DNA of 64,000 nt from Acanthosepion esculentum (Eukaryota > Mollusca > Cephalopoda > Sepiida > Sepiidae): positions 57,700,246-57,764,245 of the forward strand of contig OZ038479.1 in NCBI GenBank assembly GCA_964036315.1, written 5' to 3'. Below are positions 49,443 through 59,850 of this stretch, piece by piece. Position numbers and translations under genes: made by a program. Within the stretch, counting starts at the first letter, position 1. Every line of letters starts with the position of its first letter. The notes beneath the pieces are model-generated. The model saw nothing but the letters and a program-made list of their open reading frames with translations. It did no database searches and was not told the origin of the DNA.

Positions 49443-50185
49443 GTCTGTCTATATTTCTGAGATGAGGTATTATGTACATTATTTACATTATTCGGACTAT
49501 TGTCCTCGTCTTTGTCGCCATATTTATTACAACGTTTCGGCCGTTGTACGCTCCGGCCTTCTTCAGGTGGTTGGAATGTCGAACTGAACCCTTTATTTCG
49601 CTCACTGGGTGTTGAAACTTGACTAATGCATGGAATAATAATGCAAACACAAAATGTAGTTAGAATAAAATGTATTGAAACAAGAAAGTGTACACAATAT
49701 TTACATATACTCTTTTGTATATTCCTGGGAAGACCGTTCCTGGAGAATGTGTTGACTATGTCGCAGTCGGGCAGAGTCTTTAGTGAATCTCTTGATTTGC
49801 CTCCAAACCAAATTCGCACTTTGATTCTTTGACTTTAAATCCAAAATCCTGAATCTTTTTAAATACTTGATTGGGGTGCTCTCGATGTTCGTCGACGTTT
49901 GCACTCCTTACTATGATGTCATCTAAGTAGGCACACGCAAAGTCTAAATCATTCAACACTGGGGTACACTGTTCTAGTTGCACGTTCCATGTTTAATGGA
50001 TGTCAGTTATCAGTTATCTCCTGTTTATTTTTCCCTCTGAAAGTTCTCCACTGCCTTAACCAACGGATCTAACCGACGCCTTTATCCACTGTGCCATGTT
50101 TCCTTGAGGAGCGTACAACGGCCGAAACGTTGTAATAAATATGGCGACAAAGATGAGGACAATTGTCCGAATGATGTAAATAATG
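49443..50185. mobile_element. Internally inverted tRNA-derived SINE composite with 10 bp target duplication
   Basis: On the minus strand a tRNA-like head with a perfect A box (TGGCACAGTGG, plus about 50,083-50,093) leads into a SINE body (49,966-50,045) and tail (49,443-49,611). The tail includes CTGAAGAAGGCC and GGCCGAAACGTTGT. Immediately right of the head a second tail piece lies in plus orientation (50,102-50,185), giving a head-to-head arrangement. GAGATAATTT flanks the whole (49,433-49,442 and 50,186-50,195). A Gypsy RT fragment sits inside the body. Related copy at 59.5-59.85 kb. Confidence 0.75.
49780..49983 (-). pseudogene. Gypsy reverse transcriptase fragment
   Basis: A minus-strand frame of 67 codons contains FACAYLDDIIVRSANVDEHR with the YLDD catalytic box, then QVFKKIQDFGFKVKESKCEF, the RT palm and following segment of Ty3/Gypsy. 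Only about 200 bp are legible. It lies within a 350 bp insert (49,612-49,965) bounded by ACTGGG on both sides in the SINE body. Confidence 0.8.
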
Positions 50186-50599
50186 GAGATAATTTTTGTT
50201 TACTTTACACAAATCTCCACTGTTTTTTTAACACATTAAGAGATGATGAAAATGAATCTTGCTACTATTTTTCACATATAAAACGAATCAAAATCTATAT
50301 TAACCTGATTCTTATATATAGGACTTTCTTTCATTCATGTACAAAAAAGCACCTCCCCAATTTTCTTGATTTGTTCTGTTTGCATTTGTATGTATAGATT
50401 TTCTGCCGACCTGTACAAAATTAATATATTATCTACTCTAATGAAATGTTTACAATCAGAACAATTTTTCTTTTTTAAATCCTTAATAATTGTAAAATAT
50501 CATTCACACATTTCTCATTAGTCTACACTTGCAGATACTGAATCTCAGACGTTTTAACATTTTAACAGACACCGAAAAAGGAATGTTCGGAATATTTTC

Positions 50600-52839
50600 G
50601 CAATTTTTTCTTTTTCTCCATAGGTCATGTTTATTTTTAGTTTATTTTATTTATGTCAGAAATGGTTCTCGATATTACTTATTTATGATTATGATTTTTA
50701 TTGTAGCGGTTGGTTAACTCAAAAAACTCGATAACTCCAAAACGGTAGATTTTATCAAATTTATCAAGCCATATTCGAATGAAGCATGTACAATTACACA
50801 TAAATGTAAGTATTCTGGAAATTTTTAATACGAACTGAGCGCGATATTGTTATTAATATTACTTAACCTTGCATCTGGCAATCAAGATGTCAACACTTTA
50901 AACAGCCACCTACATTTCATATAAAAACATTTCTGTGATAATTTTAAGCAAGAATTATCTAATATTTCTTTCAAATCCAATTAATTAAACTTCAAACAGC
51001 AACTATTCTTCAAATTATGTTTCAGAAAAGTATATTTTATTTTTCAAAATTTTTTTAATAAATAGAAATAGATTGTGATAACAGCTGGCTAACAAAGGCG
51101 CTAAAAAGAGCAATGTTTATTGATTTCGCAACAACAAACACCTCCCAGTCAATTTAAATTAGTTTTTAAATGCAGCCAATTATTATGTCTTTTGAAAATA
51201 TAAAATTTAATCTGTTAGCTTGAAATTAAAATAACGGCTTCAAGAAAGATTTTTCATTTTTAAAAATAATCATTTTAAAGTAAACCTTAGGTATCATGTT
51301 TATGTAGAGGTACCTATTTAAATGTCTTTTCTAAAGTTACGATGTCATTTGAAGTATAATATCCTGAAGTAGTACCTCCAAATAAAAGCGATACCTAAGT
51401 TTTGAAATGCATTTTTCTAAATCAAAAATATTTCTTGAAGTTTTAGTTTCAATTTAAAACTAATAAATTAGATTTAATATTTCCAATAGGTAAAATACTT
51501 TGCTGTATTTCAAACCAAAGTTAAATTAATTGAATTGAAATTAGTTTCTTTTCTATTATTAATAAAATGCTAAATAATCTTTCGTTTTTATTAAGGAGAT
51601 GGGCTTTTTAGGAACTCTCTTGACAAACCTGTTTGGGAACATTTTCTAGCAAAATTGACAATGTTGATATAGAGATCTCTTTTGAAGCTTTGCTGTTCCT
51701 TGTGTGTACAGTACACAGTTTCCACCTTCAATTTGATACGCGCGCGAGTTTTCACCCCCTTCCTTTCACTTTTGGCTAGTAATAGCAGTAAACCGTTGTT
51801 TGTAGCCGAAAGTGAGGAAGGTAACAGACTGCTCCTGCTGCTGATATTTTTTCGCGCCTTTTTGCTCTGACGTCATGGACAAACTGGCTTTTCGAATTCA
51901 GTCGCTGCCGGTTCGCTGAACCGGGCAGTTGGCTCACTTATCCCTCGTTTGTCAACCATATATTCAGACAGGGATATTTTAATCGGCAAACATTGCTTAG
52001 ACCCTCATGGCTCGTCGCTGTACTTTAACACGTACGACACTGTCGTCACATTACCTTTTACGATGACGAATTTTTCGTCCTGATGCGAACATCTTTTTCG
52101 AGCCGCCTACGTCCATGAACAGGGAACTTTCGAAACCGTCAACAACACCAGAACGAGAACGTCTCATAATATCTCTATTACGAACCAGTTACCTTAAAAA
52201 AAATTACATTACACTCACAATTATAAAATCTCGCAATGAGTATTTTTTTTGTATGTTTATTATTCATTACAAACTGAATTTCTGAATTTTTTTCCTGAGA
52301 AACTTTTTCCCGCCTTAGCTATTTTGAATTTAAATTTTGGCGCGGAACCTTACCTACCTTTTGTGACTACTTGTCACGGCCTTTCCATTGATTTAAAATT
52401 TCCAGTAACTTACTGAAGGTCTCCACTGAAGACAATCTACTTGTCACTGCCTCTTTTTCAACTACAACATTTCCAGTACCTTTACTGAAGGTCTCCACTG
52501 GAGACAATTTACTTGTTAAACAGAAATAAAATTTTGCATTTGTTTCTTTACTTTTGTCGTCCTGCCTGTCTACTTATTTTTACTTCGTACGTTTGTACAG
52601 TAAAAGAACACGTCTTATATATATTTTCTTTTTTTTTTACTTTGTTTGTGGATTCGGTAGTAGTGTGTAGTGTTTGGCACAAGGCCATCTTTTCGTAAGC
52701 CAGTTCTGCAACGCTATCGGGTCCGCAACACTTGCATTTTCCCTGAAGTAAACCCACCACGAAAATCATGTCTATGGTACTGAAGACTTTATGAAAGCCA
52801 GATTATGTCTCTGGTAGGAGCGTATATACAACTTTCGCG
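50600..52839. other. AT-rich intergenic region, no gene seen
   Basis: No recognisable coding sequence. It contains a foldback (listed separately). It also has two adjacent copies of a roughly 70 bp repeat at 52,370-52,515 sharing GAAGGTCTCCACTG, and a GTTTGGCACAAGGCC motif at 52,670 like those near 15,230 and 21,215. The 51,730-52,160 patch is GC-richer. Confidence 0.4.
50930..51590. repeat. Foldback of the dispersed AT-rich repeat
   Basis: The left half (about 50,990-51,300) matches unit A 12,880-13,160 in direct orientation, with GGCTTCAAGAAAGATTTTT and CCTTAGGTATC at its inner end. The right half (about 51,395-51,590) is the same sequence inverted, starting GATACCTAAG. The roughly 95 bp centre is itself partly palindromic (GAGGTACCTATTT facing AGTAGTACCTCC). 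The arms are well diverged. Confidence 0.65.
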
Positions 52840-54125
52840 AGAAGACATTGAAGGAGAATAGTAGCAAGAAGTCATATTGGACCTGTGAAATCTATGTGCG
52901 GTTTTGACGACAGACTATCTGTCTTTCACCAAGGTTGTAAATTTTATGGTAGATCATTTTGCTGCCAGACCTCTGTAGGCTTTTACTAATTTTTCAATAT
53001 CTTCATCCATTTTGATCCCAATATAAATAGCTTCTCATGGGAGATTTCATCCTTGAAATTAAATTGCACTTTGAAATTCATTTAATACCCGCTTTTCTAA
53101 TATGATAGATATTATTTACGCTTTGTGTAAACATCAGTACTCTGTCACATAGCGAGTAAGCATTCAAGTCTGAATTGCGTTCTAAAAGTCATCTGTCTTT
53201 CTTATTTTTAGTTGTTTTTTTATTTTCAAAATGAACTTGTTCTGCTATTACTTTGATTTCTTCCAGGGTAACTGGTAGTTCACGTACTATATTGCATAAT
53301 GTATTTTTGATTTCTATTTCACTTTTTAATGCTGCAATAAGTGTCCTCAAACGGTTCAGTATTTTTTGTTATCAATCTTGTTAAACAAGCAGCATGTACA
53401 AATCTTTTGGATGGTTGGTATTCTATCTTGAAATCATAATTTAATAAAATGGTACCTCAGCATTGTAATCTATTGACTGTATTTGTAGAAATTCCTTTTT
53501 TTAACCATAGATTGATGAGAAAGGACGTGGTCTGTCTGTAAATGAAAACTCCTTCCATGTATAAATTTTTTCACAGCAATTACTATTGCTAACACTTCTT
53601 TTTTGACCTGGCTGTATTTTTTTTTTGTTGCTGGTAGTAGCGACCATGGAGAATGTACAATGGCTTTCATGTTACTGTTGTAATATTTATGTATAACTAC
53701 CGCTCCTATACCATAGTCACAAGCATCTGAAGCCAATACGATTTCTGATTTTGGATCATAGTGCACTAATAGGTCTGATGTTAGTATTTTCTTGATTTCT
53801 TCAAACGTCTTCTGACACTTATTAGTCCAGTTTTACTTTACACCCTTTTTAAGCAAATTGCTCAGTGGAGCTCGCAAATTCTGCATTTTAGTTATATAGA
53901 TTTGATAATAGTTTGATAGTCCTAGAAATTCTTGTAACCTAATAACGTTTGTTGGTGGAGCAATATTCTTAATTGCACTTGAACTTGACAAATCTTGTTG
54001 GCAACAATTTTTGTCGCTGAGTTGTCCTAGGATTACTTGATTTTAGGCAAAAATAATTCACAATTTTCCTCCCTGAGTTTGAACGCGTGTTCTCGTATTT
54101 TTCAAAAATCTCTTTTCCCATGCCC
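52840..54125 (-). pseudogene. Gypsy RT end, RNase H and integrase start
   Basis: From 54,125 down, the legible blocks are EHAFKLREENCELFLPKIK, LGQLSDKN, LQEFLGLSNYY and KCQKTFEEIKKILTSD. The 98-codon RNase H frame (53,766-53,470) follows with LASDACDYGIGAVV, LLPATKKKYSQVKKEVLAIV and HLQTDH. Then come DFKIEYQPSKRFVHAACLTR, ELPVTLEEIKVIAEQV and finally DEDIEKLVKAYRG with KFTTLVKDR in the integrase zinc region. Frame changes and stops (for example near 53,835) separate the blocks. The enzyme would copy and integrate the element but is inactive here. Confidence 0.85.
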
Positions 54126-55540
54126 AATATGTTGTTACTTAGATAAACTTTTAATTAATTTAGCATTCAGATAAGCACATTTTATTTTTAGTAGAATCAG
54201 GATTTTTTTAAATAATTTAAAAATAACGTTGAATTATTGCAGTGGACTGAAAAAGTCGGTTCTTCTTAAAAAGAAATCAAAAACCGTCAAAAATTTTAAA
54301 ATACAAACTTTTGTTCGTTTGGAGGGCGGTTATTTCCCCTTGATCTGTTTCAGCTATGGATAATCTGCAAGCATAGTATCCATAGTGTGTTTAAATATAG
54401 GAAGTCAGTTGAAATTATACAATCCCTTCTGTGTATTTATAGCTATTAATTCAGAATATTCTTCTTCAATTTAAAATACTTTTATTAAGAATGAAAAATA
54501 TTATGATTAAATATAACTGGAGCCACTTTTATGCCAAAAGAAAGTTGGTTGAACTGATGCAATCCCTTGTGCGTATTTATAGTTATGAACTGTGGATATT
54601 CTTCTTTATTTAAAAAAAATAAAATTTATTAAGAATTAAAAAAAAAAATTATGAATGAATGAAAAATGTTATTCTTTTCTTAATAAGGTGGTCATGGGAA
54701 TTTTCAAACGAAATGGACTAGAGCCCTTTGTAGACATATTTTCAAAACAATAATAGATGAAAAGAATTTCAACAAATGTAACGAGTTTATTTCAATCTTG
54801 CAACATTTATGTCTACCATAAATGAAATGAACATATGTATATACACATACGTCACATAGTAATAATACACTTCATTTTAAAACAGCACTACTTAAATAGA
54901 CTGGTCCCCTCAAAAGTGAAAGAAAACTAATTGCATGTCAAAAAGTCAGGGATCAGTTTGACATTGTATTTATATTGTAAACACGACCTCCATCTAAAAT
55001 AATAGAAAATTAATGTTTTTTGATTCTGACAAATTGCCTGAGTAGAGGAATTCTTCTGAATACTAGGCAACAAAAAATAGTCATGAAAATATTATCTATA
55101 AGAAATTACAAATTAATATTCATGTCAGAAAGTAAAGTATTATTTTGACATTTACCGTACATATTTTTTGTTTCAATAGTTATTTTGATCTTATGCTGAA
55201 AAAGCTTTATATGCATATACAGTAATACAACAATCTCATTCTTTCCACAACATATTCTAAGTTAATGATCTTGTAATGTTTGATTTCTTTTTTGAAAATG
55301 TTCCACTGCAATGTATCATTGCTAATAATTCTAGCCACCATAATCTATGTTATTTGTTAATAAAAATATTTGATTTTAAAGCTTTTTATTTATTTTTATC
55401 AATTTTTGTTTTAAAGATTTTAAGTTAATATTACTTTTTACAAATAAAAAACATAAATTTTGCAAATTCTAAAAAAATTGCCAAGGTGCCCGTAGTCATT
55501 CCTACAATGCCCTCATTTTTAAGAGGGTCCATCGAGACAA
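54126..55540. other. AT-rich repeat DNA interrupting the Gypsy pseudogene
   Basis: The 54,150-54,400 segment is an inverted copy of the unit A repeat (ATAACGTTGAAT, ATTGCAGT, GACTGAAAA). At 54,400-54,660 two related copies of AGTTGAA...TGTGTATTTATAG lie in tandem. The remainder, to 55,540, holds nothing recognisable. Confidence 0.45.
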
Positions 55541-56583
55541 TTTTTACCTGCCCCTATCTTAGGCTAAACTCATCCCTGCATGTTGCTTCACTGATTTTTG
55601 TGATATCACTACCAGCGTCTAGTTGCATTTGTATATCCACCTGATTAATTTTCACATACACAAATTTTCTTTGGTTTTCTGTAATTATTTTTTCTGCTGC
55701 AACACTGTGTACAAAATTTTTCTGTGCAAAATTTTCCTTGATTTAGTTTTACAATGAGACTTTTTATGTTCTTTTTTTCCACACTTGTAGCACTTCTTAA
55801 AGGGATAGTCATCTCTGAGATGTAACTTTCTATATCTGAAACATGGACTAAGTTTTCTTTTTCAACATTTTCTTTAGCTTGTATGTATATGCATTCTTTT
55901 ACTTCAATTTATTCCATATCACATCTCAGATTTAGGATTCTCTAATATTCATCCGATATTTCTTATAGTGTTAGTTTTTTATTTCATCCGAGTTTCATTA
56001 AAATTCTTACATGTATTTATGCATCTGATTTTGCTGTAAACTCTTGAATGAAAATTAACTCTTTAAACATCTCAAAAGTGAGTTTGTTTAATTTGAATCT
56101 TTCACACTCCTTGTTAACGATTCCAGCATATGTGACAAAATTTTTGTCTTTTTTCACCAGATTCTTACACTACCAATGAGTATTGAATAACAAACTTTTG
56201 TCACTAAAATTTTAATCAGAATATTTACTGCTTCTTCAAAGCAAATTTCTCCTGTTTTTTGTTTTGTTTTGTTTTTTGGTAGTATAAAATTACAGTATTT
56301 TTCATGTTCTACAGCGGCTAACTTTCTCAACAAGTCTTATTTTTTTCTCATCTTCTCAGTTGATGCATTCTTCTCTGAAAATTTGCTCATATTTTCTAAA
56401 ATAAGCAGATAAGCTAATTCCATCATCTGAATTGTATGTGAATTCAGCTATTGCATTTGCCACCACTTCAGGAGTGAAAGAACTTGGGTAATTTTCCATT
56501 TTCTTCCGTATTCAATTCAAATTTTGTTGTTGCTTCTGGAGTTCCAACAACTGCTGTTGTTGCATTTGTACCAGTTCTTCCAT
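55541..56583 (-). pseudogene. Gypsy gag, zinc knuckle and protease remnant
   Basis: Gag starts at the ATG of 56,583 with a Gln-rich coiled segment (MEELVQMQQQQLLELQKQQQ), then FTPEVVANAIAEFTYNSDDG and YFRKYEQIFREEC. It is full of stops towards 55,900. A CYKCGKKEHKKSHC knuckle, a correct CX2CX4HX4C, is legible at about 55,770-55,812. Protease follows with KINQVDIQMQLDAGSDI, where DAGS replaces the active-site DTGS. These features match K02A2.6-type Gypsy elements. Confidence 0.8.
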
Positions 56584-56605
56584 ATTTAAAGAATATTTTT
56601 TCTTT

Positions 56606-56608
<3 letters not shown>

Positions 56609-56652
<44 letters not shown>
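56609..56652 (+). repeat. (AC)22 microsatellite
   Basis: Uninterrupted AC repeats for 44 bp just upstream of the minus-strand gag start. Confidence 0.95.
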
Positions 56653-56654
<2 letters not shown>

Positions 56655-56899
56655 CAAAGAAACAATTAAAACAATGTGGTTCTAATATCTCGCCGTCACT
56701 GCCAAAGCAAAAAAAATACTTTTCCTACTCTATATGAATTTTCATCCCTCATCGCCACTGTTATCAATCGCTCATTGTGGTTATTATATGATGTCTTCTT
56801 TAGGCTACCCACCATGACATCATTAGAAATAATCAACTGAATCCAACAGACTTTTTGACTCACTTTGAGTTCTTTACTTAAGGCATTTTGCCTAGTTCA

Positions 56900-57360
56900 T
56901 TTTTGTCTTATTTCCTCCACAATAATAATACAACTATTTGAAGGCAAACAACTTTTCATAATATCACTTTCAGAAACATCTTTGATTCTATAGAGTTGAT
57001 ATAGATTGATTTTATACCAGAAATTTCTTATTCATGGCACAAAAATTACTTTCATTTTTAATGTCTGATTCATATCCACAAATTAATAATTGCCAGATTG
57101 AAATCACCATCTTCGTTTATACAACTTTTGAGAAAAAAAAGTTTCATTACTTGATATATGAAATTCATTTCTCATTCCCTGTTCCTTAAAGAAAAACAAA
57201 GCTTCCCTTGCTTATTATGCTTTAAAAGCTTTTTATCTCATTTTAACATTCATGCCTAAGTGAATTTTCTTTTTCTTATTTTTATTCACCTTATTTATAT
57301 CATAATCGTTCTACTGATGTGTGCTTGTCTTTTGTGAAAACTGAGTTTGTTTATAAATCA
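56900..57360 (+). repeat. Inverted fragment of the zinc-finger-unit upstream region
   Basis: It reads as the reverse complement of unit A 9,220-9,430 and unit A' 24,140-24,540. Shared pieces include GATTGAAATCACCATC and CATAATATCACTTTCA. No coding content. Confidence 0.65.
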
Positions 57361-58504
57361 GTGTTTGTACAGGTCCTGGAAACCTTGAAAAGTCCTAGAA
57401 AATTGGCATGGCCATTTCTAGGGTTTGAAAAGTCCTGGAAAAAAAGCAATAGCCCAAAAGATCCTTGAAAAGTCCTGGAATTTTTTAAATTGGGCTGTCC
57501 ACACACCCCTTTTCTCAATTCATAAAAGTCAAAATGCCAAATCCAAAAAATCTTGTTTTTTTTACAAGCGAAAATTGTCTTTTAAGAAAATGCATTTTTT
57601 TTAGTTGTCTGTAATATTTGGCAATTATTGCTACTGGTGGTTTGCTTCCTTCTTTAGAATAGGTTCATGACCTCATAGTTACTTCTGTATTTTCTTGTCT
57701 AGGTGATGATAAAGAGAGGGTAAAAGAACATGAAGCCATGTCTTCTAGCTGCTACCCACACTCAACAAGAAATGAGCAAAAGCAACGATAAAAGGTATCA
57801 GAAACAAGTAAACGTCTTTGTCAAAGATAAATTAATTTGCATTCATTGAATTTGTAGTTGAAAGGAAAATAATATATTATTTTACAGTAATAAAATATAT
57901 TTTTGTATAAATTTATCAATGTTATTTAGTATTTTATTCACATGTTAATTTTAAAAGTAAAAAGTCCTTCTGATCTCTTGTCAGTGGCTGGTGAGTTCAT
58001 GCTGAAGAATTTGATACTTTACACGTCCTGTGTTAATGTGCATCTCTGTGTAAACTACATTTGTCTAAATTGTTGCCAAAAGTAACTAGTTTGAGAATCA
58101 GATTTGACTCAAATAAAATGAAGATGGGAAGGATGATAGAATAAAAAATGTGCCTTTGATGTCTCTTAGGATAGGATAAAATAGGCATCTTTCAAAAAAT
58201 AAGAATATTATTTTTAAAGTTTGCAGGCTGATAATGATCTGTATCTTCTGTTTTAAGTGTGAAAAAATGATGAAATATATTAAGACTTATTTGACTTTTA
58301 TTTTTTGGTTTTGAAAGTTCAATCTGCCAACCCCGTCCCTTTACATTTGTATTTCTGCCATAGATGGCTAGAAAATGTACAAACATGTGAACGACCCCTA
58401 GACATTTGGCCCGATGTCATCAAATTTGTTAATACAATTAAAAAAGCAGAAAATGTTTCCAGATCAAGCCCCTCTCTGCGATGCTCTCAAATGTGAATGA
58501 TGTT
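57361..58504. other. Intergenic, short tandem-like repeats, no gene seen
   Basis: At 57,370-57,485 the phrase GAAAAGTCCTGGAA recurs about four times with variation. The rest has short open frames on both strands with no recognisable content. Confidence 0.4.
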
Positions 58505-59110
58505 TTATTTCCAGTGAAACTGTAAATTTTTGTGTCTGTTTCGAAAGACATTGAACGATTTCTGATAAAATATCAGAGCAATAAATCGTTGCTTCCTTTC
58601 CTTGCAGATGATTTTTAGCATGATCATGAAACTGTTGCGAAGATTTGTGAAGGAAGAGCACACTAAAAAAAAAATTACATTTTCCAAACCGTTGTGAGAG
58701 GAAGATATAGTAGGAGATAAGGAGACATAACCATTTGTATACGTTTTAATAGTAAACAAATACACATTATCTTCAAATGAATATGGCATTTTAGTAACGG
58801 GAAGGTGAGTTAACTTTGTATCCTTAAGATACAGTAGAGTATCTGCCAGGGTACAAGTATCTAATGGAGGTCACGATTTGCATTACAACATTCTAGAAAT
58901 ATTAGGAAGTGAAGAAGTTATTCCTTTGCCATCCAGTTACAAAGTCTCTGTATTTGTTGGGAATTCTTCATATTGTGGAAAATTTTTTACACAAATTTAA
59001 TGGGATTTCACTCTCAGTATTAATTCCACAGGGTGTTGATTCCTTTAGATTCAAAAGGCTGAGTCTCATCGTTTTCGCTGGTAGAACTTTCATGAACACT
59101 AACAGATGAT
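58505..59110 (-). pseudogene. Unrecognised decayed coding-like region
   Basis: Minus-strand frames look protein-like but change frame. One stretch near 59,100-58,980 reads ESSTSENDETQPFESKESTP and GINTESEIPLNLCKKFSTI. Another open from about 58,850 to 58,505 reads TLADTLLYLKDTKLTHLPVT, MPYSFEDNVYLFTIK, and in a neighbouring frame HKSSQQFHDHAKNHLQGKEA. No family was recognised. It could be a retroelement Gag or Env-like remnant or a gene exon remnant. Composition is less AT-skewed than the flanks. Confidence 0.25.
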
Positions 59111-59467
59111 TCCCAGGCTTCTACAAGGTTTGCATAGTTGTCATTAGTCCCTAAGTAGATTTGGGAGTTATGTCTTGCACATTGACTATAGTTTCAATGC
59201 TGGAAGTTAGATGTATATGTACATAGTCAAGATAGATTTCCAGAAGTGTAGCAGGAGTAACGGGAGGGTCATACTTACTTGTCTTGGTGTGGTTCCTGAC
59301 GTATATCAGTCCTAGTTTTGCTCAAGAAGGAATCGTGGTTCCATATGTGGATTTGCAACTATATTTAAATAATCTGTCATGGGGGTTACATTAGTTGTTG
59401 TGAAAAGTAAGGATCTAAATGAATGGAATGCATCATGTAGGACGTTTTTCAAATAGAATGTTTTCAT

Positions 59468-59772
59468 AGTCTGTCTATATTTCTGAGATGAGGTATTATG
59501 TACAGTATTTACATTATTCGGACTATTGTCCTTATCTTTGTCGCCATATTTGTCACAACGTTTCGGCCGTTGTACGCTCCGGCCTTCTTCAGGTGGTTGG
59601 AATTTCGAACCGAACCCTTTATTTCGATCGCTGGGGTAGACTGTTCTAGTTCCACGAGCCATGTTTGATGGGTGTCAGTTATCAGTTATCTCCTGGTAAT
59701 TTTCCCTCTGAAAGTTCTCCACTGCCTGAACCGGGTATTGAACTCACACTCTTTGGGTCTGTTACTGGATCT
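59468..59772 (-). mobile_element. tRNA-derived SINE copy 2 (minus)
   Basis: It aligns with the SINE at 49.4-50.1 kb: tail at 59,468-59,640 with the GGCCGAAACGTTGT and CTGAAGAAGGCC motif, body at 59,640-59,730, and the B-box half of a tRNA-like head at 59,731-59,772 (GAGTTCAATACCC in element orientation). The A-box half is missing on this strand. TTTTCAT occurs at both outer edges of the composite (59,461-59,467 and 59,853-59,859). Confidence 0.7.
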
Positions 59773-59850
59773 CAAGGACACATGGTACGGTGGATAAAGG
59801 CGTTGGTTAGATCCAGTAACAGACCCAAAGAGTGTGAGTTCAATACCCGG
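59773..59850 (+). mobile_element. tRNA-like SINE head, opposite orientation
   Basis: It contains an A box (TGGTACGGTGG at 59,783-59,793) and a B box (GAGTTCAATACCC at 59,836-59,848), the internal RNA polymerase III promoter of tRNA-derived SINEs. It lies head-to-head with the minus copy, and its last 42 bp (59,809-59,850) are the exact reverse complement of 59,731-59,772. It ends directly after the B box, without body or tail, and is not a functional tRNA. Confidence 0.7.

Larger units (their letters stand above)
48170..50600. repeat. Duplicated fragments of zinc-finger-unit 3' flank
   Basis: Segments at 48,180-48,730, 49,140-49,440 and 50,188-50,570 resemble the 3' flanks of units A (4,560-4,800) and C (61,450-62,140), with shared text such as ACACATTAAGAGATGATGAA and TTTCATTCATGTAC. 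The first and second are a tandem duplication of each other. A SINE composite interrupts the second. No finger-coding sequence occurs here. Confidence 0.65.
52840..56583 (-). mobile_element. Degenerate K02A2.6-like Ty3/Gypsy retrotransposon
   Basis: Minus-strand order gag, zinc knuckle, protease, RT, RNase H and integrase N-part, all broken by stops and indels. It is interrupted between protease and RT (54,126-55,540) by AT-rich repeat DNA that includes an inverted copy of the unit A tandem repeat. No LTRs were found. Confidence 0.8.

Noticed and set aside
59312..59662. 116-codon minus-strand frame
   Set aside because: It overlaps the SINE tail and body, and a related frame at 49,373-49,819 is likewise SINE-derived.
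59774..59850. Candidate tRNA gene
   Set aside because: A and B boxes are present, but no acceptor stem or anticodon arm can be folded. It is a SINE head.
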